NCBI GenBank assembly: GCA_948474755.1
Contig: CAOLHI010000246.1
Coordinates: 248,001-312,000 of the forward strand
From: Ctenosaura bakeri
Taxonomy: Eukaryota > Chordata > Lepidosauria > Squamata > Iguanidae
Direction: 5' to 3'
DNA: 64,000 nucleotides
Position numbers and translations under genes: made by a program. Shown piece after piece: positions 1-11,201 of this stretch (its first letter is position 1; each line of letters opens with the position of its first letter). The notes below the pieces were generated by a model that saw nothing but the letters and a program-made list of their open reading frames with translations, was not told the origin of the DNA and did no database searches.

Positions 1-421
1 CTTTCCTTGGGTATGGAGGAGGCATCAGAAGAGGGTTTAGAGAAACTGGATTGTGAGCCATCTTTAGCTGGCTTGGCAGTGGCTGCTGGAGAAGGAAGAC
101 AACCAGAAGGAGGGATTTTTAGCGGCTGTGTGGCCTGACTGGAGCTGCTGAGAGAGAAAGTTCTTCTGGAAATGAAATGCCTGAGGGAGGAGCAAGGGTT
201 GGTGAAACTCACAAATAATCAGTCCATGAAAGTGAAACCCACAAATGTGTAGGACCAACTGTATTAATTGTCCAGTGAGGTTTCAGTTATAAGGAGCAAC
301 CTAAAAAGCCAACTAAACATCTTTTCTTTAAAATTGAGTAAAATAACTTCTGAGGGAGATCATAATACAAAATGGAGAAATAGATCAAGATGGGCCATCT
401 ATTTATTTAAATTCAGATGTA

Positions 422-1232
422 CCGTATTTTCCGATGTATAAGATGACTTTTTAACCAAGGAAAATCTTCTCAAAAGTCGGGGGTCGTCTTATACGCCGGG
501 TGTTGTCTTATAGGGTGGTTGCTGAAACTTCCGAGCCGGACTGGAGAATCTGCAGTTACCGCATACGGTGGGGGGAGCTCAAAAATGGCTGCGGCCGCAT
601 CCCCGCCGTATGTGGCGACTGTATGAACGCACCAAGGGCAGCGCTGTACAAGTACGGTAGAAGAAAATCCACTCACCAGGATTCATGGAAAGAAGTGACT
701 TAACATGGTCCCGATGATGAGGTGAGGCGGCGCCTCACCAGGAAGGTGTAAGTGAAGGGCGGAGCAAGCTGCAGGCGTCCAGGATGCCCGGGGTATGGAA
801 AAAAGAGATAGAGCGGCGCTGTGCCCAGAAAAACATGCCTCTTTCACCCATCTGGCCCACCCTTGTATCCTCTTACCGTACCTCCTTCTCTGCCTCTCAG
901 ATCTCACTCCTGAGGACTGCAGTGAAGCAGCGCAGGCGCGCATGTGCGAGATCTGAGAGGCAGAGAAGGAGGTACGGTAATAGGATACAAGGACAGGCCA
1001 GACGGGTGAAAGAGGCATGTTTGCGCTACCGCTCTGATAGTTTTGGAGACAGGGAGGGCTGGGCAGGCAGGGAGAGCTGACCAATCCAAGCAGGCTTTGT
1101 ATACAACAACCAGCCAATCGCTGGTAAGAGGGGTAGTCTTATACGGCGAGTATATCCCAAACTCTATATTTTAACTGGAAAAGTTGGGGGTCGTCTTATA
1201 TGCCCAGTCATTTTATACGCCGGAAAATACGG
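422..1232. mobile_element. Non-autonomous DNA transposon with internal hairpin
   Basis: The ends are inverted copies (CCGTATTTTCCG at the left, its complement at the right), and both are flanked by GTA, which suggests a 3-bp target duplication. Just inside each end is a subterminal motif GGGGGTCGTCTTATA, at about 477 and 1186. The middle holds a long inverted repeat, 833-905 against 949-1020. No transposase frame is visible; the short frames inside are compositional. The interior is CpG-rich compared with the flanks. The superfamily is unresolved. Boundaries are well supported by termini plus flank; the class is inferred. Confidence 0.75.
833..1020. repeat. Long inverted repeat (hairpin) inside the 811-bp DNA element
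   Basis: The arms 833-905 and 949-1020 are near-perfect complements over about 70 bases with a 43-bp spacer. They begin and end with ACATGCCT/AGGCATGT. A transcript would form a long stem. The arms carry CTTACCGTACCTCCTTCTC and its complement. Confidence 0.8.
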
Positions 1233-1566
1233 GTAACTATTTCAATTAATTTCTATAACAGGCAAAAGGCATATAAACAGAATGTAATATAGTAATGGGG
1301 ATGAGGAAAATGGCTGAATTAAAACTTATCAAGAGATTGTATTCTGTTTGTTTAGGTATTATTTCCTGTCCCATTATAGCAGGTGAAAATGCTACTGCTC
1401 AATGCCCAGTGAATAGGTCAGTGAATAGTAAAAGAACTGCTATTCAGGACTTGATCCTGGATGAGTGTACCAACCTGCCTTGGGGAGAAAATTAGTCCCA
1501 CTCAGCATTTTCCACCATGATATTCTGTGAAGGAGCAAATGAGATCTGAGCAGTAAGGAAACAAAG

Positions 1567-2021
1567 GCCTTTTCCACACCGGGCAAAGGAATCTCCCCAC
1601 GCCACTACTCACCAGACCTTTCGGCTCCCCAGTTCAGTCCATGGCGCTCCGGAACAATGCGTGCTCATCAATACGCACTGCTCCAGCATCCCAAATGGCG
1701 GCTTCCAGTTGGTCGAGGGTCTTGACCAACCACTGAAGCCCACCAGCCTAAAGCCCACCCCCAGGCAGATCACAGGCTCACATTGGTGCGAGCCTGCGAA
1801 TCTGCATAAGGGGGCAGGCTTGCAGTGGCCCGCTGCGTGCTTTTGAAAGACCAAAAGAAACAAGTCTTTCAAAAGTACGCTGGAGGACTACTTGGGGTTG
1901 TTCCGGACTGGACTGAGGTACGGATCTACATTAAATAGGTCTGACCCAGTCCGATCCGAGGTGCAGACATCCTTCTTGGAGGACAGACTGCACCATTTCA
2001 AAAACCTCATGTGGAAAAGGC
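1567..2021. mobile_element. Non-autonomous DNA transposon (GCC/GGC-ended, family 1)
   Basis: A 455-bp element beginning GCCTTTTCCACAC and ending GTGGAAAAGGC. It is flanked on both sides by CAAAG (1562-1566 and 2022-2026), a perfect 5-bp duplication. The interior is the reverse complement of the elements at 11389-11887 and 42388-42914: they share the GGTCTTT/AAAGACC region, a CGCACCAATGCGAGCCTG-like block and a short AAATGG-containing stretch. There is no transposase frame. The superfamily is inferred to be hAT-like; 5-bp duplications are known for the hAT5 group. Confidence 0.8.
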
Positions 2022-2184
2022 CAAAGTTACAGTGGTCTGTCTTGATTCCATCCCCTTCACCAAGTGTGCTATCCTACAGTCTGCAGAATCTTAGTGTGTA
2101 TATCTGAAGCTGGACAGCCAAAATAAAATAGGGATTCTCGTGGTGTACCATCAACACTGACAGATCTCAGAAGAAGATGTCATA

Positions 2185-2995
2185 GCCTTGTTACTTCAAA
2201 ACGTGGGTGACTCGGGGGCCCACCCGCGATGCCAGTACCTCCACGTGACTGAAGGGAATCAATTAGCTCAAAATTTGGAGGCCTACAAGAGGGGGGTAAC
2301 TTAATGAGATCTTTCCACCAATGTTTATGAGGTCACACAGGAAAGAACCAGCCAGAGAATCCAAATGTAAACTAAAAATATGATTTATTGAGAAATTCAC
2401 ACATGCATCAAAAGGTCCAAGCACTCACACACTCACACAAAGATTAACCAAAGGTAAAAGGAGGAAAGTTGTAGATAGAGGCATTTTAGGGTTTGGGTGA
2501 TAATTACTGCTCCAGAAAGAAGCAAGGAAAAGCAGTGATATGACAATTCTTGTTCGGAAATCTCAGCAACAGTGGCATTCAGCAAGACAACAGACTGCTC
2601 CAAACCACTCAAAACTGAGGGTTTTTATACCCCTGCAGGTATGGGTGTGAATGACACTCCCAGCCAAGTGGACAATGGGAGTTGCAAGACAAACAGTGAG
2701 GTCCAGATGGTATTAATAGTCTTAGTGCTTAGGTGACAGAGAGGTAATGGCTGTTATAATAGCTCTGTATTGTGGCAGGAGTGGAAAGACAAAGCAGGGA
2801 AACATCCAGGTGAGAGGGATCAGGGTTAGAACAATCACAGTTTGGTAGGAACTTCTCTTTTCTGTACAGAGATGTCCAGCTTCAGTATAAGCCTATTGTC
2901 TCCAGAGTTGCCTTATAACCTGCCTGACAGTGACTTCGGTTGCACCTAGAAGGGGTGTGGGCTGACCTGCCTTGCCATTTCACATTTACAGTCAA
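2185..2995 (-). mobile_element. Probable LTR of an endogenous retroelement, minus strand
   Basis: On the minus strand there is a TATA-like GGGTATAAAAACCC (about 2620-2635), then AATAAA about 230 bases downstream (near 2390), the order expected of U3-R. Beyond it lies a G/C-rich stretch (about 2210-2235) that could be a primer-binding site followed by leader. No gag or pol frame follows. I could not find paired TG...CA ends with a target duplication, so the boundaries are approximate and the call is inference. Confidence 0.4.
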
Positions 2996-4593
2996 TAATT
3001 TTCCTCTTTCCAGCTTGACTTCAAGTCACCTCATGTTCTATTTTATAATGGATGTCAGTTAATTTAGTGCCAATTAAATAATATTTGCCAATTAAATCAT
3101 ATCAGTCTTGGAGAGTGCATGGGGCCGTAACAGCTATAGGGTTCTTCAGTTCTCCACTCTGGTCCCTACCAGCCACTGAATGGTGCTGTAGTGCAGCTAC
3201 TAATGCATGAGTCCTGGAGGGGGTAAAAGAGGATCCATACCATAGTTTCCTCTGCAGAACTTTTACACTATATTCTGTGATACAGGATCTTGGACAAAGA
3301 AGGAGGAAGGCATAGGAAGGGAGGGAGGAAAGCAGACCCCACTGACAACATTTCACACATCTGATGAAGTTATGATGCTACAATCAATCTAATTTGTCTG
3401 GGCTTTTTTCTTTCTTTCAGAAACAACAGACTTGACATCACATTACTCCATCTGATTTTCCAACTGGATTCCCATTCTGCGATTCCATCTGAAGGTCTTT
3501 TCTCATTATGTTCTACTGTTGGGCTCCTAAGGGTATATTAATCCCTCTCTTTAGTTTCTCAGTTGCCCTTTTTTTAACTGTCATAGTTCAACATCTGAAT
3601 TCATTATTAGTATATATGATAGAATTCCATTAAGATCTGCTATGACTAATAGTAGCTTAAATGTACATACAATTGTATATTAAGTGATTAATGGAAAAAT
3701 AAGAATCAGATCAAGATGATCCATATAATTTTTCAAATACACCTTTAATTAATTCAATTAACAGGTGAAAGGCAAATAAACATAAGATATACATGAAGAT
3801 AAGGAAGAGGCATATAACATAAGCATGACTATAATATAGATACAATTACAATAAATATGGAATACCATGGCACCCCAGTCAACCTTTTTTGAAAAAGAAA
3901 ATGGTTCTGGTGAATTCTGGGACAGCTGACACTAACCAGGAACTTAGTTCCACATGTGATAGTCTTCTGTCCACACAAAAGCTTGAAAAGTTAGTAATAA
4001 CTTTAATTGATCCAGGAAATTACTAGTCATGAAATCTCATTCGATCCTCAACTGATTCTTCTTAGTGGAGGCTTGAAAGAGGTTCAGTTCCTAACTTATA
4101 AAGATTTAATTAGGCATTTGCTCACTGCCGTTAAATTAAGCATTGCTCAGTGCTGGAAGTTACCTAATATGCCATCTATAACTCATTGGCTACATAGATG
4201 CTGGGACTTCAGAATCATGAGCAAAATAACATAGAGCAAAACTTCACGGCATAGATGTGAAACAAAAAGCTTGAAATCTGATGCTGACAAATCCACAGTT
4301 TCAAAATCAGACTTATATACGGATATTTCTTTCTAGTTATGACCATTTCACATCTGTATTAATATAGGGGATAGATTATTTAGAAGTGGGAAGGATCAGT
4401 GGCAGGTTACAAGGTAAAGACACCTATTCATATGTGCCTAATACATGCTTTACCTGTCCTTTTTTTATGCAATTGATTTCTTTATTCAATTTCTAGATTT
4501 GGACTGTCTTACTTATTTCATTATTTTAATGATGTAGTTAATTCATTATTATTATTATTTTAAATTTGATGGTTGCTAGTTTCACTGTAAGAA

Positions 4594-5013
4594 CCAGCAT
4601 AATGTAGTGGTTTGAGCGTTGGACTAGAACTCCTTGAAACTAAGGCCGTTTCAACACTACATTGTTATAGTGCTATTATTCCACTTTCAACATCCTACAG
4701 AATCCTGGGGTTTGCAATTTAGGGAGGGGCCTTTAGAATTCTCTGTCAGAGAGCTTTTTGGCCTCAGTAAACTACAAACCCCAGAATTTCAGAGGATGTT
4801 GAAAGTGGAATAACAGCAGAAATGGCCTAAGTTGGAATCTCCGCACACCCATAGAAACCCACAGGATGACCTTGGGCAAGTCACACACTCTCAGCCTCAG
4901 GGGAAGGCAATGGCAAGCCCCTTCTGAACAAATCTTGCCAAGAAAACCATGTGATAGGTTTGCCTTAGTGTTGCCAGAACTCAGAAATGAGCTGAAAAAC
5001 ACTCAACAACAAG
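4594..5013 (+). mobile_element. tRNA-headed SINE (Sauria-SINE type), split by a MITE
   Basis: The head carries the A-box-like TAGTGGTTTGAGC (about 4605). The element is interrupted at 4645-4826 by a palindromic DNA element. It then resumes with the block GTGACCTTGGGCAAGTCACA-like and CTCAGCCTCAGGGGAAGGCA. It ends in the Bov-B-LINE-like tail (GCCAAGAAAACC, CAGAAATGA, then a CAACAACAAG run). This is the long subtype that keeps the GGCAAAGGCAAAC...GAACAAATCTTGCC segment. It is non-coding and depends on LINE enzymes for mobility. Confidence 0.85.
4645..4826. mobile_element. Palindromic MITE inside a SINE
   Basis: Begins GCCGTTTCAACACTAC and ends CAGAAATGGC. It is flanked by perfect 5-bp CTAAG copies (4640-4644 and 4827-4831). 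The two halves are inverted repeats: TAGTGCTATTATTCCACTTT... on the left and its complement on the right. The family recurs at 39205, 45120, 48938, 50245, 57997, 60513 and 63733. Because it splits the SINE, it inserted later. Confidence 0.9.
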
Positions 5014-5441
5014 AATTTCATTGCTTTGCTTTGAACCTTTGCTTTGAACTTTGAGGAGTTGCTCCCTCCCTGGGGAAGAACATATCATAGCCCTCTGGCC
5101 CTATGATTTACCAGGGAGATAACAACCAATTGTTATACAGCATGAGGTTTATTAGCTCCCAAGCCTTACACAGTACACAAGCCTTTTATTTCTACCCTGC
5201 ATTCTGATATAAGGCCAGGACTTGAGGTCCTCTGAGCAAACCCCCAGAGCATCATGTAGGTGCAGTATCCTTTAAGTTTCACCCAGATCAGTTCCCTGAA
5301 GCAATGTAAGTTTATGCTGTGTCTGGTCTCATGTCTCAGCACAATCAGCCCCATGGAGGAGGATAAATCTGCAAAAATTCAGGCTCACAGGATCATTTAC
5401 TACCACTAAGGTGACAGGCAAGGCAGATCTTTATACACCCT

Positions 5442-5790
5442 CAAACATTTCACAGATGAACAGTGGGATGTGTCTGACCAAGCAATATCAGCATGTGGTC
5501 AAGATGGAAGGAATACACAAGGAAGAATACACAAGCTTGGAGAGGCTGCAGTAGTTTGCTTTTGCCTCAGTCTACAGGGAAGTGCAAGATTCTGGCCGCT
5601 CCTCTCCACTCCCTCTTATGAGTTCATGGAATACAGGCTGCTTTTGCACACTGAGCTCAGTTTGAAGCAACTGAAGAAAGCTGAGGATGAAGGAGGACAG
5701 TAGGATGAGGAGAGGGAAACTGGAACATTTGAATAACAGCTGAAAAAGTGGTAGGACAGAAGGTCCTGTGCACAGCTGCTAATGTTACTC
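5442..5790 (+). repeat. Uncharacterised dispersed repeat, copy 1
   Basis: About 350 bases are similar, in the same orientation, to 49171-49510. Shared blocks in order: AACATTTCACAGA, GGGATGTGT, GTGGTCAAGATGG, ACAAGGAAGAA, AGAGGCTG, AGTCTAC, GCAAGATTCT, CTCAGTTTG, AGCTGAGGA. No terminal repeats or tail were found. I do not recognise the family; it could be an internal part of an old retroelement or DNA transposon. Confidence 0.6.
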
Positions 5791-6350
5791 TTACCATTGG
5801 TCAGGCTAGCAGCTTCCCCAGTCTGTGAGAAGCAGCAGGAGAGGAGGAGGACAACATGGTAATCCCTGACACCCTCTCACAGTCCTAAACAAAATCTTTA
5901 CATGTTTTCCCCCATTACCATTTCTCAAGGCTATCTTTATTCAACAGGAGCAGTCAACAACTATAGGCCTTTTTGCTATGTTTTGAGAAGTCTCATCCTA
6001 CTATCTTGCCTGAACTGAATTAATTCATGAGTGCAGATCTTTGGGGTTTCTCTGATGTTCATCTAAAGAGTTCTGTACTGGAATGGCCCAGATGATTATA
6101 AGTGTCTACCAGTACAATTTCCATCCTTGAAGTTTCCTGCTGAAGATATGCAGAGACTCCACTGAATCCCAAAAATTTAACTGGTGGAAGGAAACAGACA
6201 GTTGTGTTTCACCAGTACTAGCTGGCAAAGGAATGGAAAACAGAGCATTCTAGTGGACTGGGTGGTGAGTAGCTGAATTTAGATCTTCTTAACTTTCAAC
6301 TTTGCTAATCTGGAGCGAATTCTACCCTCCGTATAACTTCTTTCAAAGGT

Positions 6351-6815
6351 GTGTATATGTGCCTTCAAATCACCTATCAACTTATGGCAACCCCATGAAT
6401 TTCATAGGGTTTTCTTTGTTGTTGTGTGCTTTCAAGCCATTTCTGACTTATGACAACCCTAAGGTGAACCTATCACAGGGTTTTCTTGGCCAGATTTGCT
6501 CAGAGGGGGGTTGCCACTGCTTTCCCCTGAGGTTGAGAAAGTGTAACTTGCCTAAGGTCATCTAGTGAGTTTCCATGGCTGAGCAGGGTTTTGAACCCCA
6601 GTCTCCAGAGTTGTAGTCTTACACTCGGACCACTGTACTACTTTGGTTCTCTTAGGTAAGGAATACTCAGATGTGGTTTTGTGAGTTTCTTTCTCTGAAA
6701 TATAGCCTACAGCACTTGTTATTTACTGGCAGTCTCTTTATCCATGTACTAACAAAGACTGATCCTGTTTAGTTTCCAGGATCTCGTGCCTTTAGGGTAT
6801 TGGGATTTAATAGAC
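6351..6815 (-). mobile_element. 5S-rRNA-headed SINE, split by a tRNA-headed SINE
   Basis: On the minus strand the head is a degraded 5S rRNA. The plus strand at about 6712-6815 reads as the complement of 5S (TAGCCTACAGCAC, then CATGTACTAAC for CCAAGTACTAAC, then CTGTTTAGTTTCC for CTGCTTAGCTTCC), apparently reaching the 5S 5' end. The 3' body is the Bov-B-like segment also found in the tRNA-headed SINEs (plus strand GCCTTCAAATCACC, CAACCCCATGAATTTCATAG). The element is interrupted at 6417-6644. It is a retroposed copy, not a functional 5S gene. Confidence 0.85.
6417..6644 (-). mobile_element. tRNA-headed SINE nested in the 5S-headed SINE
   Basis: A minus-strand, long-subtype copy. The tail is at the left (GTTGTTGTGTGCTTTCAAGC) and the tRNA-like head at the right (complement of TAGTGG..., B-box complement GGGTTTTGAACC). 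It is flanked by GGTTTTCTT (6408-6416) and GGTTCTCTT (6645-6653), a 9-bp duplication with one mismatch. These flanks are 5S-SINE sequence, which shows the order of insertion. Confidence 0.88.
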
Positions 6816-6833
6816 CCTCTGGGAAAAGTGTGC

Positions 6834-6883
6834 GCTCGCTCTCTCTCTCTCTCTTTCTCCCTCCCTCCCTCCCTCTCTCTCCC
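6834..6883. repeat. (CT)n/(CCCT)n microsatellite
   Basis: A pyrimidine tract of CT repeats passing into CCCT repeats and back to CT. It starts next to the 5' end of the 5S-headed SINE. Confidence 0.95.
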
Positions 6884-6917
6884 AACTGAGATTATTCTCC
6901 CTGTTGCCAAACAGAGA

Positions 6918-7049
6918 CCTAAATCCAGTTCCTTGTCCCAACAAAAGTGGACCCCATTGAATCAAAGGGAGTTGCATAAGTGTTGACCTACAGTGAGCAA
7001 TTGATTTAATGAGCCTATACTCTAGTTAGGATTAGCAATTGGATTTAGG
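6918..7049. mobile_element. Short foldback repeat (MITE-like)
   Basis: The ends are inverted copies: CCTAAATCCAGTTCC at about 6919 and AATTGGATTTAGG at about 7037-7049. The similarity continues inward through GACCCCATTGAATCAA and its diverged complement. The size (about 130 bp) and palindromic form suggest a MITE. Related fragments may lie at 8106-8205 and 53870-53925. The family is unknown. Confidence 0.55.
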
Positions 7050-7865
7050 CCAGAAGCATCAGAAAATATGAGTCAAGGGAAAGAGCTATTTTATTAAAAT
7101 GAGACATAAAGGGGACATAAACCACTCACTCATTCCTATTCTCCTTTTGCAAAAAGATTGCATTTATTTATGTCCCATATTTTTATCTTGCCTTTTAGGG
7201 TAAAACCCTGTGTTTACAGTTCAGAGAAACCTCTGTGACTGGAATTGCCAAAATGACCTTGTAACAAAGAAGTTCTCTGCTTGTAAATATTTGTACCTGT
7301 GTAAATATTTATACCAGTAATATTACTGTGCTGTTTTTCAAGAATAAACTGAATTTTATTATGCACATGGTGAAGGCCCATTGGACTGAGCAATGCCAAT
7401 AAAACATGTTTAATCTGTTTTTTTTTTAAAAGAAACAATGCAAAATCCTTTCTCTCTCTCTCTTCTCTTAACCATAACTGATTCCTTTAAAAGAGACACA
7501 GAGTGGAGCTAAGCACCATGATAACACACCCACATGTTTAAAGATGTGTCGCAATCAAACTCTGGTAAAGTTCTAACATAAAAACCCTACTCTCATGAAA
7601 AGTGAGGCAACCACCTCAGGAAACAAAATGTTGCTTTTAATGAGTAGGCAGCAATACATTCTGCAGCCATTGCATTTCTTGCCCTGGATAGGGAGAAAGG
7701 TTTCTGAGATTTTCTGCTTCATGTGATCAAATAAGTCAATTGGCTTTGGCAACAGTCCACCTTGGCTAGGGTGATTACAGAGGTGCTATTTGCTGCCTCA
7801 CCTCAGGCAGCAAATAATCTTAAACCTGCTCTGAAGAAAAAAAAGATAAAAGGTCTACCAGATCC

Positions 7866-8060
7866 AATGTGGTATAGTAATCTGAGTGTTGGACTATGGC
7901 CCTAGACCAGGGTTCAATTCCCTGTTCAGCTATGGAAATTCCCTGGGTAAGGCTGGGCACATCACACACTCTCAGCTCCCAGAAAACCCCATGATAGGTT
8001 TGCTTTAGAGTCATCATAAGTCTGAAACAACTTGAAAGCACACCACCACCACCACAACAG
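7866..8060 (+). mobile_element. tRNA-headed SINE, short subtype
   Basis: The head contains GTATAGTAATCTGAGTGTTGG and the B-box GGTTCAATTCC. It runs directly from CACACTCTCAGCTCC to CAGAAAACCCCATGATAGG, so it lacks the roughly 36-bp GGCAAAGGCAAAC...ATCTTGCC segment of the long subtype. It ends in a (CAC)n/ACAACAG tail. The copies at 12060, 22885 and 48622 share this internal deletion. Confidence 0.85.
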
Positions 8061-9513
8061 TTCCATTAGTCCAGGAGGAAGGCTCCAGCTGGCATTCTAC
8101 TGTTAGTCCCTCCCCCTGAATAATTCCATTTAATTAATGGGATTTACTAACTTGTTGACTCACTACTAAACAATTTAATGGGTGTATTCCGGTTGGATTT
8201 AACAAACAGAATTCAAGCTTCTCACCCTCAACAGGAATTCTGCAATGATTATATTGTGTATGTGCTAGAGAGCAACAGAGGCCACAATGAGAAACGAGAA
8301 ACTATCCAGACTCTCACTCTGTTGGGAATTGCTTGGGATACAAATGTCTTTAAATTCTTTAAAACCATAGTACATTCTTACAATTCTATTCCCAGGCTGG
8401 CCTCTCTTGCAATACCACCCATACTCAACAGCTGTGCAACTTACTAATATTAAATACAAGCTCTTCTTAAGGAAACAGCTGCTTTCTGCTTATTAATAGT
8501 CATAAAAGAGGGGCGTTTGGAAAGCAACCTGAGTTATGCCTTGACTGGTCAAGTATCCATTACAATTATTCATGCTAGTGGTATATTTAGATAACTGAAT
8601 TCATTGGAGATATTAAAAGAAAAAGAAAAAGCGAACAATATTTGGAGTGGACTCACATGCAATCTATGGGTGTTTCCAGATGAGGCTATTATTGTGCAAT
8701 CACACAGCATGGCATTTTACTAAGGCAGAGGATATTCAGAGATTGTTGTCTGTCACACATAGCCAGCCCATTTATGTTTTCCCAATGTTGCTTCTATCTG
8801 TTTTCTTTCTACAAAAGAATCCATTAAAGAGGAACAGGTGGAATAGCTGCACAATGTATAGGCAACCAAGATTCTAGAAGCTCTGAAAGTGTATCTCTTG
8901 ACTTTGACAATAGCCAGAGCTTGGGAAATTTACTTTTTTATTTACAGCTCCCAGAATCTTCTATCCATGATGGTCCATGACTTCTAGAAGGTCTTCTAGA
9001 AAACTACTTTTCTCAAGCTCTAGAATATACTTCTTTTTTTCTTTTTCTTTTTTTATAATTTTATTAAAGTTTCAACAAATAGAATATACTTCTAAGATTG
9101 TTTTCCAAATAAAAGTCTCCCCTCCCACTTTGTTCAGTTTGGACTGATATATAATCTGATCGGTTTGGGTTTTGGTTAGTGAACTAGCAGATATACATAA
9201 TATGCTCAGCCCTGGCTATGATTATGAGCTATAGTAACAATATCTCAGAGTTAGGTGGCAGCTAATCTATAACTGTTTACTAGTGGCAAATAAATGTCAT
9301 GGATATGGTGCATTTTGGATAACCTCCATGAGAAGCAATAATACCAAAAGGGTGACCATCACTTATGCAGCTTGGAAGGAACACTACATAAACACTTTAA
9401 CCAACTGACAATCTGCATTATAAGCAACAGCTATAGTGGGGCAAAGGTCTAGTTTTCCAGATGCAATGAGTAGAGATGAAATGTAGCCTCCTTCAGTTAG
9501 CCAAACTGTTTAG
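8061..9513. other. Mostly unique AT-rich DNA
   Basis: No gene or clear element over about 1.45 kb. The 8106-8205 part has short palindromic blocks (CCATTTAATTAATGG) possibly related to the foldback at 6918. A T-rich tract at about 9030-9065 contains TTTTATTAAAG and may be the poly(A)-derived end of a retroposed sequence. Frames here are 60-90 codons with no recognisable motif. Confidence 0.5.
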
Positions 9514-9749
9514 GTTCCTTCACACAGTGGGCCTTGTACTATGTACCTATTGCACTATGATTCCATTTGAACTACTATGGCTGCCTCCTGTGGAATCCTG
9601 AGATTTGTAGTCTTGAGAAGTACTGGACCTCTCTGGCTGGGAATTCTAAATATCCCCCCTAAACTGCAAATCCCATGATTCCACAGAACAGAACCATGGC
9701 AGGTAAAAGTGGAATCATAGTGTAATAGTTATGTAGTGACAAAGGGCGA
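9514..9749. mobile_element. Palindromic DNA element (second MITE family)
   Basis: An inverted-repeat element whose arms read CACTATGATTCCA (left) and TGGAATCATAGTGTAATAG (right). The centre contains GAATCCTGAGATTTGTAG and its partner AACTGCAAATCCCATGATTCC. The right end is AAAGGGCG. It is related to the split element at 57964-58359. The outer ends are approximate and no target duplication was identified. Confidence 0.6.
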
Positions 9750-10185
9750 GTGTTATGCCACTTCACCAGATCATATACTTCATGAAGCCCAATTTCATAG
9801 TAAAATTCAGATACAGGATGGACATTCTTTGCCTGGAATCATTTCCTCAGTGAAAATGGAATGAAATTCTGTTTGGGAAAAAGCAAGATTTACTGTGAAT
9901 AAAGAAAAGCTCTCTAAAATCCAGAAGAAGCAAAATGAGTCCCTTTATTGGTGAGTTAATGGTTGGAAATATAATTCTTTGTAATGGGCTTCATATAAAT
10001 AATTGAATTTTTTTTGCTTAATGAAAGGCTTGCTTTTTTGCTCTTTAAATGAATTTCTGTCACAATCGTTAGCTAAATATTTCATGGACAGTTTATAATA
10101 AAAGAAGAACAACAACACAATAACATCAATAAAAACATAAAAATAAAAAGGCAGCAGTCAATAGCTTGTTAGGAGTCAGTGGAAG

Positions 10186-10390
10186 GTAATGGTTGTGTGC
10201 CATGTGCGCTGGGGTTTGAGAGATCTGGGGTTCTGTCACCACTGAGCCATGGAATTCACAGAGTGGAGCTCAGTCATTCTCAGTCTGACACACCTAGCAG
10301 AGTTTTAAGGTAAAGTGAGGAAGAGTAGAGCCATACATTCCACCTTGAGCAGATTGGAGAGAAGAGATATAAATATAACTAACAAACTAA
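10186..10390 (+). mobile_element. Diverged tRNA-derived SINE with LINE-type tail
   Basis: The head has TGTGTGCCATGTGCGCTGGGG and a degraded B-box (GGGGTTCTGTCACC). The body has ACCACTGAGCCATGGAATTCAC and CTCAGTCTGACACACCTAG. The 3' end (CACCTTGAGCAGATTGGAGAG...AGATATAAATATAA) resembles the ends of L2/CR1-type LINEs, not the Bov-B tail of the main SINE family. Old and diverged; the family name is unresolved. Confidence 0.5.
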
Positions 10391-10849
10391 AAACAAAAAC
10401 AGGAGAGTAAATAAATCACCTGTCAAGAATAATACTGTTAAAACTCAATAGAGGTTGTAAAACCTGGGAAAATAAAGAAGGCCTTTGGCTACCATCAAAA
10501 GAAGAGCATGTTTATGTCTGGTGAGTCATTCTGACAAGTAAATTTCATAACTGGGGCACCACAATCCAGAAGATTCTACCCAGCTCCCTCTTGCCTTTTA
10601 TTAGAGAAAGAGAAGATGATGATGACAGTGGATGAACAGGCTGAGATGCAGGAAGCCAAAGTCTAATGAGGAGTACTGCAGTTTTTGAATTGGGCTTGAG
10701 AATGGACTGGAGGCCAACAGAATCTGATCCTATGTGAGATGTGTTCACAGAGACTGTTGCATTCCATGTTGCATCAGCTGTGTTTTGCATTAATTTCAGT
10801 TTCTGAACAATGTTCAAATCAGCTCCACATGCAATGCATCCATCACTGT

Positions 10850-11201
10850 CAGAGGCATATTTAGGGTGGGGAAAGTAGGGCACGTGCCCTGGGTGCCAAT
10901 GCTGGGGGTGCAAAAAAGCCACGATCCCCCCCAGCCCTGTTGCTTGGGACAGCCAGCCCAGCAGTGCACCCTGAAAGCAGCAGTGTCCCCCACTGTCACT
11001 GCCGCCACCCTCATGGGGTCCTCCTTGGTCCAGGACAGCAGCAACGGGAGAGGCATCCCTATCTCCTAGGCCTGGCCCACCACCACCACCACCATTGCCA
11101 GCTCATCCTCAGTCCAGGGCTTCAGTGGCAAGAGAAGCAGCACCTAGGGGGCGCAACTTTCATGCTTGCCCTAGGTACTGTTGAAGCTTAATATGCCACT
11201 G
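10850..11201. mobile_element. hAT-type non-autonomous transposon with 8-bp duplication
   Basis: Termini CAGAGGCATATT (left) and AATATGCCACTG (right) are inverted repeats of CAGWGGCATATT, typical of hAT elements. The flanks are ATCACTGT (10842-10849) and ATCACCGT (11202-11209), an 8-bp duplication with one mismatch. The interior is GC-rich and contains a short CCA repeat. Open frames on both strands inside (67-83 codons) are compositional. Confidence 0.85.

Noticed and set aside
6834..6883. GAGA-type promoter element
   Set aside because: An ordinary (CT)n microsatellite beside a SINE, with no transcription start evidence.
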